A stretch of DNA of 64,000 nt from Verrucomicrobiia bacterium (GTDB lineage Bacteria; Verrucomicrobiota; Verrucomicrobiia; Palsa-1439). The stretch lies in contig JAJVHY010000007.1 in assembly GCA_022072455.1 (NCBI GenBank), positions 1 to 64,000 on the forward strand. The letters run 5' to 3'. Position numbers and translations under genes: made by a program. Below are positions 26,428 through 34,101 of the stretch, piece by piece; within the stretch, counting starts at the first letter, position 1; the number at the start of each line of letters is the position of its first letter. The notes beneath the pieces are model-generated. The model saw only the letters and a list, made by a program, of their open reading frames with translations, was not told the origin of the DNA and did no database searches.

Positions 26428-27353
26428 GGCGGTGGCGCGTTCCAGAACGGATAGAAGTTGTACCACTGAAACGGATATTGTCGGACTAATTTCTCCACGC
26501 GTTCGGCATACCGGGTGGCGCAGGCTTTGAGGAACGCGTCGCGTTCGTCGTGCGCGGGCACGGCGAGGTGTTCCGCTGGAAAGCCAATGAACCGATATTG
26601 CCGGCCTTTCTCCCGCACGCCGAAGACTTGCAGCAACGGCGCGCCGGCCAACGCCGCCACCAGATACGGCCCGACAGGGAACGCCGCCGGTTCGCCGAAA
26701 AATGGGACGCGGGCGATCGGCGAGCCGTACGAGCGGTCGCCAAGCAAGGCCAGAATTTCACCGCGACGCAGGACAGCCAGCATCGGCAGGACATCGGTGG
26801 GTGAACCGGCGAGCGTGATGTAGCGAAACCGGGTTTGGGCATCGGCTTCGAGCAGACTGCGGACGGCCTCCGTTTCGCGTTTGTGCCCGGCGATGTTGAC
26901 CGGCACATTGGCGCGATGCAGCAACTGACCGGCGGCTTCCCAGTTGCCGAGATGGGCATTGATCAGGACCAGCCCCCGCCCCTCAGCGAGCGCGTCGAGC
27001 AGATGTTGTTCGCCGTCGAATGTGAACTGGAACCCGCGGACGTTGCCGGTGAGAATGGCAAACCGGTCAATGATCATCTGCCCGAACGAAAAGAAATGCC
27101 GGGCAACGAGCCAGCGGCGTTTCCACCACGGTTGCGGGCCGAGCACGCGCCGGTGAAAGTCCATGGTCGCCGCCACGTCCGGTGACGCGAAAGAAAAGTA
27201 GCTGGCCACCGGCACAGCACACGCGTAGGCAAATCCCAAGCCGAGATAGCGGATCACGAGGATAAAGAACCGAATGCCGGCGGGCGTGCCGCGGAGTTTA
27301 CCGGTGCCGGACCAGTGGTGACTTGAATCAGGTATAGGTGCCGCCGTTGACAT
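26424..27353 (-). CDS. LpxL/HtrB-like lysophospholipid acyltransferase, 309 aa
   Basis: A hydrophobic segment near the N-terminus (GIRFFILVIRYLGLGFAYA) and the catalytic INAHLGNWE (HX4E) followed by AGHKRETEAVRSLLE and ALLGDRSYGSP match the lauroyl/myristoyl acyltransferase family of lipid A synthesis. In polyene clusters members of this family are thought to attach the pigment or a fatty acid to a lipid or sugar. ATG at 27353 lies inside the end of fabG (26-bp overlap). A longer frame to 27422 is open but would lie deep in fabG. Confidence 0.8.
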   Translation of the reverse strand: MSTAAPIPDSSHHWSGTGKLRGTPAGIRFFILVIRYLGLGFAYACAVPVASYFSFASPDVAATMDFHRRVLGPQPWWKRRWLVARHFFSFGQMIIDRFAILTGNVRGFQFTFDGEQHLLDALAEGRGLVLINAHLGNWEAAGQLLHRANVPVNIAGHKRETEAVRSLLEADAQTRFRYITLAGSPTDVLPMLAVLRRGEILALLGDRSYGSPIARVPFFGEPAAFPVGPYLVAALAGAPLLQVFGVREKGRQYRFIGFPAEHLAVPAHDERDAFLKACATRYAERVEKLVRQYPFQWYNFYPFWNAPPP

Positions 27354-28044
27354 TGAGGACTGCACCCGTGATGTACGCTGCCGATTCAGAACAGAGAAAA
27401 ACGGCTGCCGCCGCGACTTCATCCGGCTGGCCGAACCGCCCGGCCGGGATCATCGGCAAGACTTGCTCGCGCGGAATGGCCCCGGTCATTTCGGTCTCGA
27501 TGAAACCGGGCGCGAGGACGTTGACGGTGACGCCGCGTTTGGCGACTTCTTTGGCCAGCGCTTTCGATGCGCCAATGAGGCCGGCTTTGGCCGCGGCGTA
27601 GTTCACCTGCCCCGGCATGCCCGTCTGACCGGCGGTCGAGGCGATGGTGACGACGCGTCCCCAGCGATTCATCGCCATTTGTTTCACGACCGGCTGCGTG
27701 ACGTTGTAGAAACTGGAAAGATTCGTCGCGATGACTTCACTCCACTGTTCCTGCTTCATGAACACCAGCAAAGCATCCTGCCGGATGCCGGCGTTGTTTA
27801 TGAGGATGTCGATGCGCGGGTGTCGGCTGACGGCGGCGGAGCAGGCCGCCGCGTCGGTGACGTCAAACGGGCAAAGCTCGCCACTCCCGCCGGCTTGTTC
27901 GACCAGCGCGAGCGTGGTGGCGGCGTCGGTTTGCCGACTGCGGAAGTTGATGAGCACGTGACAGCCGTTCTGCGCCAACGCCACGGCACACGCCCGGCCA
28001 ATCCCGCGACTCGCGCCGGTAACTAGTGCAATTTTCTTAACCAT
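27328..28044 (-). CDS. fabG: 3-oxoacyl-ACP reductase (FabG/ApeQ-like), 238 aa
   Basis: Classical short-chain dehydrogenase: TGASRGIG for NADPH (residues 9-16), NNAGIRQD, the Ser in TIASTAGQ, and NYAAAKAG with catalytic Tyr and Lys; the end GAVLNVNGGTYT is typical of FabG. It reduces the keto group after each condensation. It is the first gene of the 14-gene minus operon and reads into the acyltransferase gene with a 26-bp overlap. Only 65 bp separate it from the WG-repeat gene, and these hold a terminator-like hairpin, so its promoter must lie in or beyond that hairpin. Confidence 0.9.
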   Translation of the reverse strand: MVKKIALVTGASRGIGRACAVALAQNGCHVLINFRSRQTDAATTLALVEQAGGSGELCPFDVTDAAACSAAVSRHPRIDILINNAGIRQDALLVFMKQEQWSEVIATNLSSFYNVTQPVVKQMAMNRWGRVVTIASTAGQTGMPGQVNYAAAKAGLIGASKALAKEVAKRGVTVNVLAPGFIETEMTGAIPREQVLPMIPAGRFGQPDEVAAAAVFLCSESAAYITGAVLNVNGGTYT

Positions 28045-28051
28045 CCAGACT

Positions 28052-28080
28052 CAAAAAATGTCGGGTGCGCTCCTGCGCAC
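28052..28080 (-). terminator. Candidate intrinsic terminator between WG-repeat gene and fabG
   Basis: Read on the minus strand, GTGCGC-AGGA-GCGCAC forms a 6-bp GC-rich hairpin (28065-28080), followed after six bases by a run of six T (28053-28058). It lies 30 bp after the WG-repeat stop and just before the fabG ATG at 28044, so it could end the upstream unit or act as a leader attenuator of the polyene operon. Confidence 0.5.
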
Positions 28081-28109
28081 GATTCGTGGGTCGCAATCGG
28101 GCACCCTAC

Positions 28110-29060
28110 TCAATTTGTCGGATTCCAGACGTACTTGCCGGCGGGATCGACGTAGCCCATTTTGCGGCCGAGTTTCACGCGCGCCAAGCCGTCGTGGAAA
28201 TTCGCGGCTTCGTCAAACTGCGGGTTGATGACGAATTTACCGTCCTTGCCGATGAAGCCCCACCGGCCGCCGACGCGGACGCGCGCCAAGCCTTCGGAGA
28301 ATTTGTCGGCATCTTCAAACTGCGGGTTGATGATAAACTTGCCGGCGGCGTCGACGTAGCCCCAGACTTTCCCCAGTCGGACCGGCGCCAGGCCTTTCAC
28401 GAAAACGCGGACCGCGTCGAATTGCGGGTTGATGACAAACTTGCCGTCTTTGCCGATGAACCCCCACCGGTCGCCCTGCTCCACCCCAGCCAAGTTTTCG
28501 GAAAACACGTCCGCATCCTCGAACTGTGGATTGATCACAATTTTACCGGCGGGGTCAATGTAGCCGAACCCCTTGCCGAGTTTGATCGCCGCCAGCCCAC
28601 CGGAAAATTCGCCCGCGCCTTGGAATTGCGGGTTGATGACTATCGCGCCGGTCTTGTCAATGTAGCCGAACACCCGGCCCAGCTTGATCGCGGCCCGGCC
28701 TTCGGCAAAACGAGCGGCGTCATCGAACTGCGGGTTGACGATGTACTTGCCATCGGTGCCGATGTAGCCGTATTGCCGGTTCAGTTTCACGGCGGCCAGC
28801 CCCTCGCTGAACGCACCGGACTCGTCGAACTGTGGGTTGATGACGACCTTGCCGGCGGTGTCGACGTAACCCCACCGGTCCAGCCGCACCTCGGCCAGCC
28901 CGGCCGAAAACGTGCCGGCCCGCTCGAACTGCGGGTTGACCACGAGTTTGCCGGTCTTGTCCACGAAGCCCCAGCGATCACCGATCTCGACCGGGTATAA
29001 CGGCCCGCCATGGACCGCACTGGTCAACACAAGCAAACTGAGCAAGGCAATGAGTTTCAT
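28110..29060 (-). CDS. WG-repeat secreted protein, 316 aa
   Basis: Signal peptide (MKLIALLSLLVLTSAVHGG) followed by nine tandem WG units of about 32 residues, each of the form WGFxDKTGKxVxNPQFxxAxxFSxGLAxVxLG. The last unit is shorter (GYVDPAGKYVWNPTN). WG-repeat proteins are often surface or periplasmic and their biochemical role is not defined. ATG at 29060 overlaps the upstream lipoprotein stop by ATGA, so the two form a small operon. Confidence 0.88.
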   Translation of the reverse strand: MKLIALLSLLVLTSAVHGGPLYPVEIGDRWGFVDKTGKLVVNPQFERAGTFSAGLAEVRLDRWGYVDTAGKVVINPQFDESGAFSEGLAAVKLNRQYGYIGTDGKYIVNPQFDDAARFAEGRAAIKLGRVFGYIDKTGAIVINPQFQGAGEFSGGLAAIKLGKGFGYIDPAGKIVINPQFEDADVFSENLAGVEQGDRWGFIGKDGKFVINPQFDAVRVFVKGLAPVRLGKVWGYVDAAGKFIINPQFEDADKFSEGLARVRVGGRWGFIGKDGKFVINPQFDEAANFHDGLARVKLGRKMGYVDPAGKYVWNPTN

Positions 29061-29527
29061 CGTCGTTCCATCCATTTGATTGCTAGGATTACACCGTCAA
29101 AATTCGTCAACAGCCGGTATGACGGCAGGTCGCGTCCCGCTTCCGGTCGGAAGACCCCGAGGATCGCCGGGTCTTTCGTCAACAACACCGCATCGGCCCC
29201 GTGTTCTTTGGCGAGGTTGCAGGCGTTGGCCAACCGGGTTTCATCGCTCCACAGCCAGACCGGGAAGCGCTCATCATTGGCGAGCGGCTCGGCGCTGACC
29301 ACAAACCCCAGCACGCGGTACGGTTTCGCCGGTAACCCCAGATAGGCCGGGATTGCGAAGTCCACTTCCGTCAACGCGCTGGAACTGGTCGGCCATTTCG
29401 ATTGGTTGCCTTCATAGGCGAGGAAGCTGGTCAAGCCCTTCGACTTGGTCGTGTAGGGCGTCGCGCAGCCGGTCACCAGTCCGATCAGCAAAACGATCAA
29501 GCCGACTCTGGCGTAGTGGATTTTCAT
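29057..29527 (-). CDS. Hypothetical lipoprotein, 156 aa
   Basis: Starts at ATG 29527 with a lipoprotein signal (MKIHYARVGLIVLLIGLVTG, lipid-modified Cys21 in GCATP). The rest is a small globular domain (AKPYRVLGFVVSAEPLANDE, LAKEHGADAVLLTKDP) with no family I recognise. The motif GADAVLL with a preceding Ala/Asn helix recalls small stress-type lipoproteins but is not diagnostic. Followed by the WG-repeat gene (4-bp overlap). Confidence 0.7.
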   Translation of the reverse strand: MKIHYARVGLIVLLIGLVTGCATPYTTKSKGLTSFLAYEGNQSKWPTSSSALTEVDFAIPAYLGLPAKPYRVLGFVVSAEPLANDERFPVWLWSDETRLANACNLAKEHGADAVLLTKDPAILGVFRPEAGRDLPSYRLLTNFDGVILAIKWMERR

Positions 29528-29577
29528 GGAAGTTTCTCTAGCCCGCCGCTCCAGTATCTTCAAGCCTAGAATCCAAA

Positions 29578-29606
29578 TTGACAACTGCCCGGTTTCTCCC
29601 TAGATA
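29578..29606 (+). promoter_or_regulatory. Strong sigma70-type promoter for HEAT-repeat gene
   Basis: TTGACA (29578-29583), a 17-bp spacer and TAGATA (29601-29606), with the predicted start near 29613 and about 38 nt of leader before the ATG at 29651. A GGAG ribosome site stands 6 nt before that ATG. One of the clearest promoters in the window. Confidence 0.65.
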
Positions 29607-29650
29607 ACCGGTGGCGTAAGTGACCCCAACCTTCAACTGAGGAGAGCTCG

Positions 29651-30217
29651 ATGAAAACGTATCTACGTGCAGTCTGCATCAGCAGCGTGGTATTCGCGGC
29701 CTTGTTCACCACTTCCCCCCAATCGTTTGCCGGCAAGGAGAAGACCGAGGATGAACTGATCCAGGATTTTACCCACCCGAAAGACTCGGTGGTGAAGTCC
29801 GCGATGGTTGCGGTTGAGAAACGGTTTCCCCGCAGCGCCAAAGCAATGCCCCACCTCAAAGCCGCCCTCAAAAGCGAGCGCGTCGAAGTCCGCCGCAAAG
29901 CCGCCCGTGTCTTGGGCGTGTGGCATGAAAAACTCAGCGCGGAAGAACTCCAGCCCATCTTCGCGATGTTGAAAGTCAATGAGCGCGGCGAAACCTGCGA
30001 CGCCCTCAAAGCCCTCGGCGACATGCGCGAAAAATCAGCCGTGCCGGAAATCCTCCCCTGTCTGAAAAGCGACAATGCCTTCATCGTTCGCGATGCTTGC
30101 CGGGCACTCGCGCTGATCGGCGACAAGAGCGCGATCCCCGCCATCGAACCGCTCCTGACCAGCTCCGACGCGAAGATCAAGAAAGACGCCGAAGACGCGA
30201 TCTTCAAACTGAAGTAA
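29651..30217 (+). CDS. Exported HEAT-repeat protein, 188 aa
   Basis: Signal peptide (MKTYLRAVCISSVVFAALFTTSPQSFAG) then about four HEAT/PBS-lyase-type helical repeats: VEVRRKAARVLGVWHE, ETCDALKALGDMREKSAVPEILPCL, AFIVRDACRALALIGDKSAIPAIEPLL. Such repeats form a protein-binding scaffold; the partner is unknown. It is a single-gene unit with its own consensus-like promoter and an intrinsic terminator, which suggests steady, independent expression. Confidence 0.85.
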   Translation: MKTYLRAVCISSVVFAALFTTSPQSFAGKEKTEDELIQDFTHPKDSVVKSAMVAVEKRFPRSAKAMPHLKAALKSERVEVRRKAARVLGVWHEKLSAEELQPIFAMLKVNERGETCDALKALGDMREKSAVPEILPCLKSDNAFIVRDACRALALIGDKSAIPAIEPLLTSSDAKIKKDAEDAIFKLK

Positions 30218-30231
30218 TTTTTCAAACACGC

Positions 30232-30280
30232 AACGGGCGCGAACTCCGGTCGGTCGGAATTCGCGCCCGTTGTCTTTCCT
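30232..30280 (+). terminator. Intrinsic terminator after HEAT-repeat gene
   Basis: Inverted repeat AACGGGCGCGAA..TTCGCGCCCGTT (30232-30243 with 30260-30271), extended inward by TCCG/CGGA, followed by TGTCTTTCCT. The stem has 17 positions with one mismatch. It separates the HEAT-repeat gene from the helicase gene that begins at about 30320. Confidence 0.75.
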
Positions 30281-30319
30281 CCCTTGTGTCACAGCACGCC
30301 GCCCGGTAATGTCCGCGCC

Positions 30320-32338
30320 GTGATCCGCCCCATCAGCGACGCCGAAGCTGCGTCTGCCGGCTTGCTCCGGCAAGTCGAAGATATTTTCTCCCCGACCGGT
30401 CTGCTGGCCAGCGGCAAACACTTTGAGTTTCGCCCGCAACAGCAACAGATGGCCGTGGCGGTCGCGCGGTCACTGCTCGCGTCCCGGCATCTCGCCGTCG
30501 AAGCCGGGACGGGTGTCGGCAAATCGTTCGCGTATCTCGTGCCGGCCATCCTCGCCGGCTTGGCGAGAAAACAACGCGTCATCGTCTCGACGCACACGAT
30601 CAACCTCCAAGAACAACTCATCGAGAAAGACATTCCCTACCTCAAAGGAAAACTCGGCCAGGACTTCAAGGCCGTCCTCGTCAAAGGCCGCGCCAATTAC
30701 CTTTGTCCGCGCCGCCTCAAACGGGCGATGCAGGACGCGACCAGTCTGTTTACCGGCGCGGAGTTGAGCGAACTGCACCGGCTTGCCGCGTGGGCCCAAA
30801 CGACCAAGGACGGCTCCCTCGCCGATCTCGACGTGCAACCCGATCCGAAAGTCTGGGCCGAAGTCTGCTCCGAGCGCGGCTTGTGTACCCCGAAACGGTG
30901 CGAGAAGGACGGCGCGAAATGTTTCTACCAGCAAGCCCGCCGCGCGATGCTGACCGCCGACTTGCTGGTGGCCAATCACCATCTGTTCTTCACCGAATTG
31001 GCATTGCGCGAAGCCATCGAGGACGATGACGAAAAGGAAGACCGCGGTGTACTCTTGCCGGCGTTTGAGTTTGTCGTGCTTGACGAAGCGCACACGCTCG
31101 AAGCAGTGGCTTCCGAGCACATCGGGCTGAGTTTGTCAGCAGGCGGCGTCCGCTGGTTGCTCCACCGGCTGTGGAATCCAAAATCCGAAAAAGGCCTCGT
31201 TGCCAAGACCCGCCGGGGCGATCTCGTCCGACAAGTCGCCGGTACGCTCGATGTCGTGGAAGAGTTTTTCGACGCGGTGAACAATGCGCTCATCACGACC
31301 ACCAAGGACGTCCGCGCCAGCACCGTACGTGTGCGCCGGGCGGACCTCGTGTCGGATACTCTCTCCGCGCCATTGGGTCAACTTCTCGAAGGCGTAAGCG
31401 AATTATGTGTATTGACCGAGGACAAAGAATTGCGCGAGGAATTGCAGGAATGGAGGCGGCGGGCCAACGATGTGCGCGCGACCTTGGGCACGTTCCTCAG
31501 CCAGTCGCTCGATGATCACGTGTACTGGGTGGAACGCACCGGCACGCGCCAGACCAATCTCGAGTTACGCGCTGCGCCAATCGACGTTTCGCCGTATCTG
31601 CGCGGGATGCTGTTCGAGGCGCATGAGTCGGTCGTGCTCACGAGCGCGACGTTGGCGGTGCGCAACCGCCTCGACTATTTCCTGAAACGCATCGGTGGGA
31701 CTGGAGCGGAGACGTTGCAGGTCGGTTCGCCGTTTGATTTTCACCGGCAGATGAAACTCTACATCCCGAAAACGATGCCGGACCCGCGCGAGCCGGCGTA
31801 CAAGGATGCCCTCGTCCGTTGGCTCAAGCACTTCATCAAACTCACCCATGGCAAGGCGCTGGTCTTGTTCACCAGTTACAGCCTGCTCCGGGAAGCCGCC
31901 GCCGAATTGCAGCCGTTCTGCGACGACCTCGGCATCGCGTTGCACGCGCAAGGCCAGGGCACATCCCGCCGGCAACTGCTCCGGCAATTCCGCGAGGATG
32001 TGGACAGCGTGTTGTTCGGCACCGAAAGTTTCTGGCAGGGCGTGGACGTACCGGGCGAAGCGTTGAGCAACGTGATTATCTGTCGCCTCCCGTTTGCCGT
32101 ACCGGATCAACCATTGATCGAGGCGCGTCTCGAAGCCATCGAAGCCCGCGGCGGCAGCGCATTCGAGGAGTACAGTCTGCCCGAAGCCGTTTTGAAACTC
32201 CGGCAAGGTGTCGGCCGCTTGATCCGCCGCAAAACCGACCACGGCATCATCGTCATCCTCGACAACCGGATCCTGACGAAGCGCTACGGCCGCATTTTTC
32301 TGGACTCGTTGCCGGAATGCCCGGTCGAAATCGTCTGA
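30320..32338 (+). CDS. dinG: DinG/XPD-family ATP-dependent DNA helicase, 672 aa
   Basis: Walker [19 protein letters not shown] (Lys68), the DEAH box [14 protein letters not shown], and a Cys cluster between them ([26 protein letters not shown]; residues 129, 183-201) fitting the [4Fe-4S] domain of DinG/XPD helicases. Later motifs [15 protein letters not shown] and [15 protein letters not shown] complete helicase domain 2. GTG at 30320 is taken as start; an upstream extension to 30284 would overlap the terminator. Likely unwinds 5'-overhang or R-loop DNA during repair and replication. The methyltransferase gene follows after 21 bp. Confidence 0.88.
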   Translation: MIRPISDAEAASAGLLRQVEDIFSPTGLLASGKHFEFRPQQQQMAVAVARSLLASRHLAVEAGTGVGKSFAYLVPAILAGLARKQRVIVSTHTINLQEQLIEKDIPYLKGKLGQDFKAVLVKGRANYLCPRRLKRAMQDATSLFTGAELSELHRLAAWAQTTKDGSLADLDVQPDPKVWAEVCSERGLCTPKRCEKDGAKCFYQQARRAMLTADLLVANHHLFFTELALREAIEDDDEKEDRGVLLPAFEFVVLDEAHTLEAVASEHIGLSLSAGGVRWLLHRLWNPKSEKGLVAKTRRGDLVRQVAGTLDVVEEFFDAVNNALITTTKDVRASTVRVRRADLVSDTLSAPLGQLLEGVSELCVLTEDKELREELQEWRRRANDVRATLGTFLSQSLDDHVYWVERTGTRQTNLELRAAPIDVSPYLRGMLFEAHESVVLTSATLAVRNRLDYFLKRIGGTGAETLQVGSPFDFHRQMKLYIPKTMPDPREPAYKDALVRWLKHFIKLTHGKALVLFTSYSLLREAAAELQPFCDDLGIALHAQGQGTSRRQLLRQFREDVDSVLFGTESFWQGVDVPGEALSNVIICRLPFAVPDQPLIEARLEAIEARGGSAFEEYSLPEAVLKLRQGVGRLIRRKTDHGIIVILDNRILTKRYGRIFLDSLPECPVEIV

Positions 32339-32359
32339 CTCCCTTGCTACATTCTCCCC

Positions 32360-33064
32360 ATGGAACGAATTGTCGAACCCGAACTGATGACCGAAGCGGA
32401 TCAAGCCCGCGCGTATGCTGCAGCCAACTTCGAAGAGGCCCACGCCCGCTATCCGAGGCTGTTCCAAAAAGTATTTCCCGACTGTCCCCCAACCGGCCAC
32501 GCCCTCGATCTCGGCTGTGGCCCCGGCGATGTAACCCGCCGTTTCGCGCGGATTTTACCGGGCTGGAGATTCGATGCCGTGGACGGCTCACCGGCCATGC
32601 TCGCTCACGCGCCGGCCAGTGCGACGATCCGGTATATCGAAGGTTTTCTCCCCGGCGTCTCCCTGCCCTGCTCCCGGTATGACCTGGTCCTCTGCAGCAG
32701 CCTGCTTCATCATCTCCATAACCCGGCAGTTCTCTGGGAGACGATCCGCCAACACACCGGCCCCGGCAGCCTGGTCTTCGTCGTTGACCTCCGCCGGCCC
32801 GCCAGCCGGGCCGCAGCCGAGAAAATCGTCCGCGAGCAAACCAGCGGCGAACCGGAGGTTCTCCGGCGCGATTACCTCAACTCCCTGCTGGCGGCGTTCA
32901 CCCCCGCAGAAGTCCGGCAGCAACTCCGTGCCGCCGGGTTGGCGAATCTCCGGGTCAAGACGATCGGGGCGCGGCACCTGATGGTGGCCGGCGTGATTAC
33001 TTCGAATCCGCTTCCAGCAACTGCCAGAACTTCGGATTCTCCTGCAACAACTGGTCTTCGCTGA
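32360..33064 (+). CDS. Class I SAM-dependent methyltransferase, 234 aa
   Basis: Methyltransferase fold with motif I HALDLGCGPGDVTRRFA, the acidic strand-2 end FDAVDGSPAML and LVLCSSLLHHLHNP, close to UbiE/trans-aconitate-type enzymes. The acceptor is unknown. It follows the helicase at 21 bp and may be co-transcribed. The last 20 residues (after HLMVAGVIT) are low in conservation value and overlap the convergent RelE-like gene by 68 bp. Confidence 0.8.
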   Translation: MERIVEPELMTEADQARAYAAANFEEAHARYPRLFQKVFPDCPPTGHALDLGCGPGDVTRRFARILPGWRFDAVDGSPAMLAHAPASATIRYIEGFLPGVSLPCSRYDLVLCSSLLHHLHNPAVLWETIRQHTGPGSLVFVVDLRRPASRAAAEKIVREQTSGEPEVLRRDYLNSLLAAFTPAEVRQQLRAAGLANLRVKTIGARHLMVAGVITSNPLPATARTSDSPATTGLR

Positions 33065-33344
33065 TCGGGAGTTTGCTGCGGTAGAAGAAATCCTTGAGGG
33101 AATTCTTGTTGAGGATGCAGAGGACGTTGATCATCCCGTCGCGTTTCTCGAAGTAAATCCGGTAATCCTTCACGCGGTACCGGTAGATTTGTTTGCCGGC
33201 GCGGGTGAGCAGGCCAAATTTTTCATCCGCCTTCTCAAAGTCCGCCGGTAAGACTTGAAAGCCGTCGAGCACTTCGATTTGGACGGCGCGCGGCATGGCG
33301 GCGAGTTCTTGGGCGCTGACCTGGCTGAAAATGATCTGCAACAT
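32997..33344 (-). CDS. RelE/ParE-superfamily-like protein, 115 aa
   Basis: A small basic protein with AAMPRAVQIEVLDGFQVL and the strand pair KQIYRYRVKDYRIYFEKRDGMINVLCILNK, reminiscent of RelE/ParE ribonuclease toxins (Arg-rich strand, YRIYFE, then the hydrophobic VLCIL strand). ATG at 33344 is preferred over 33374. No antitoxin gene is adjacent: upstream (10 bp) is a glycerophosphodiesterase. It could be an orphan toxin, or a housekeeping relative in which the fold is reused. Its 3' end overlaps the convergent methyltransferase gene by 68 bp. Confidence 0.65.
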   Translation of the reverse strand: MLQIIFSQVSAQELAAMPRAVQIEVLDGFQVLPADFEKADEKFGLLTRAGKQIYRYRVKDYRIYFEKRDGMINVLCILNKNSLKDFFYRSKLPISEDQLLQENPKFWQLLEADSK

Positions 33345-33354
33345 GCGGGGTAGA

Positions 33355-33981
33355 TTACCGGAGGTTGAGGGCAATGTCAGGATAATTTGTGATCAAGCCG
33401 TCCACGCCCCATTCGATGTACCGGCGCATGTCAGCCGGGCGATTGACCGTCCAGACGAAGAGTTGCCAGCCGCGCCGGTGAATCTTTTCCACCGACTGGC
33501 GCGAGCGGACCAGCCGTTGGTGAACCGCCACCCCGGCAATGGGGACACGCAAGCGCTGAATGCGCCGCGCGAAGAGGCCGAAGCGCACGAGCGCCGGATC
33601 GACAAGTTGCTCGAGGCGCTGACGCGCGAGCGAAAAGAGAATCACATCCTGCCCGCGAACTTGCGCGGCGACTTTGAGCGGGTCGGCGCGTTTGATTTCG
33701 ATGAGAAACCGGCCGCGACAGGTGGTGAGCACCTCCGCGAGCGTGGGGATGGCCGGGTTGAGTCGCCGGAGCCGCGCGAAGGTGATGTCGCGCACCCGGC
33801 CCCGCACGCCACAAATCCGCATCAGCCGGTAATCGTGAAAGACAATCAGTTCGCCATCGGCGGTTTCGTGGATGTCGATCTCGACCCTGTCCACGCCCAA
33901 CGCAATGGCCGCCTGAATCGCCGGGATCGTATTCTCCGGATAGCGGCCACTGAAACCACGATGGGCGATGATTTGCGTCAT
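33355..33981 (-). CDS. Glycerophosphodiester phosphodiesterase, 208 aa
   Basis: GDPD TIM-barrel signature: IIAHRGFSGRYPENTIPA (catalytic His with Arg-Gly), DRVEIDIHETADGELIVFHD (metal Glu/Asp and second His), FLIEIKR, and the C-terminal VWTVNRPADMRRYIEWGVDGLITNYP. No signal peptide, so it is probably cytosolic and splits glycerophosphodiesters to glycerol-3-phosphate and an alcohol. At 208 residues it is a little short for the family (about 240). The RelE-like gene follows after 10 bp and is likely co-transcribed. Confidence 0.88.
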   Translation of the reverse strand: MTQIIAHRGFSGRYPENTIPAIQAAIALGVDRVEIDIHETADGELIVFHDYRLMRICGVRGRVRDITFARLRRLNPAIPTLAEVLTTCRGRFLIEIKRADPLKVAAQVRGQDVILFSLARQRLEQLVDPALVRFGLFARRIQRLRVPIAGVAVHQRLVRSRQSVEKIHRRGWQLFVWTVNRPADMRRYIEWGVDGLITNYPDIALNLR

Positions 33982-34012
33982 GCGCGATGACTCCCCCGCT
34001 TGAGAAACCGCC

Positions 34013-34040
34013 TTGATTTCTCTGGGGTAGGCCGTATAGT
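34013..34040 (+). promoter_or_regulatory. Candidate sigma70-type promoter for sugar transferase gene
   Basis: TTGATT (34013-34018), 16-bp spacer, TATAGT (34035-34040). The predicted start near 34047 leaves about 55 nt of leader before the ATG at 34102. It lies in the divergent gap with the glycerophosphodiesterase gene. Confidence 0.45.
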
Positions 34041-34101
34041 CACCTCGACAAAAACGATGGGCGGTGAGGGCCGAGCAGTTTGCGAAAAGTTATTCAAGAC
34101 A

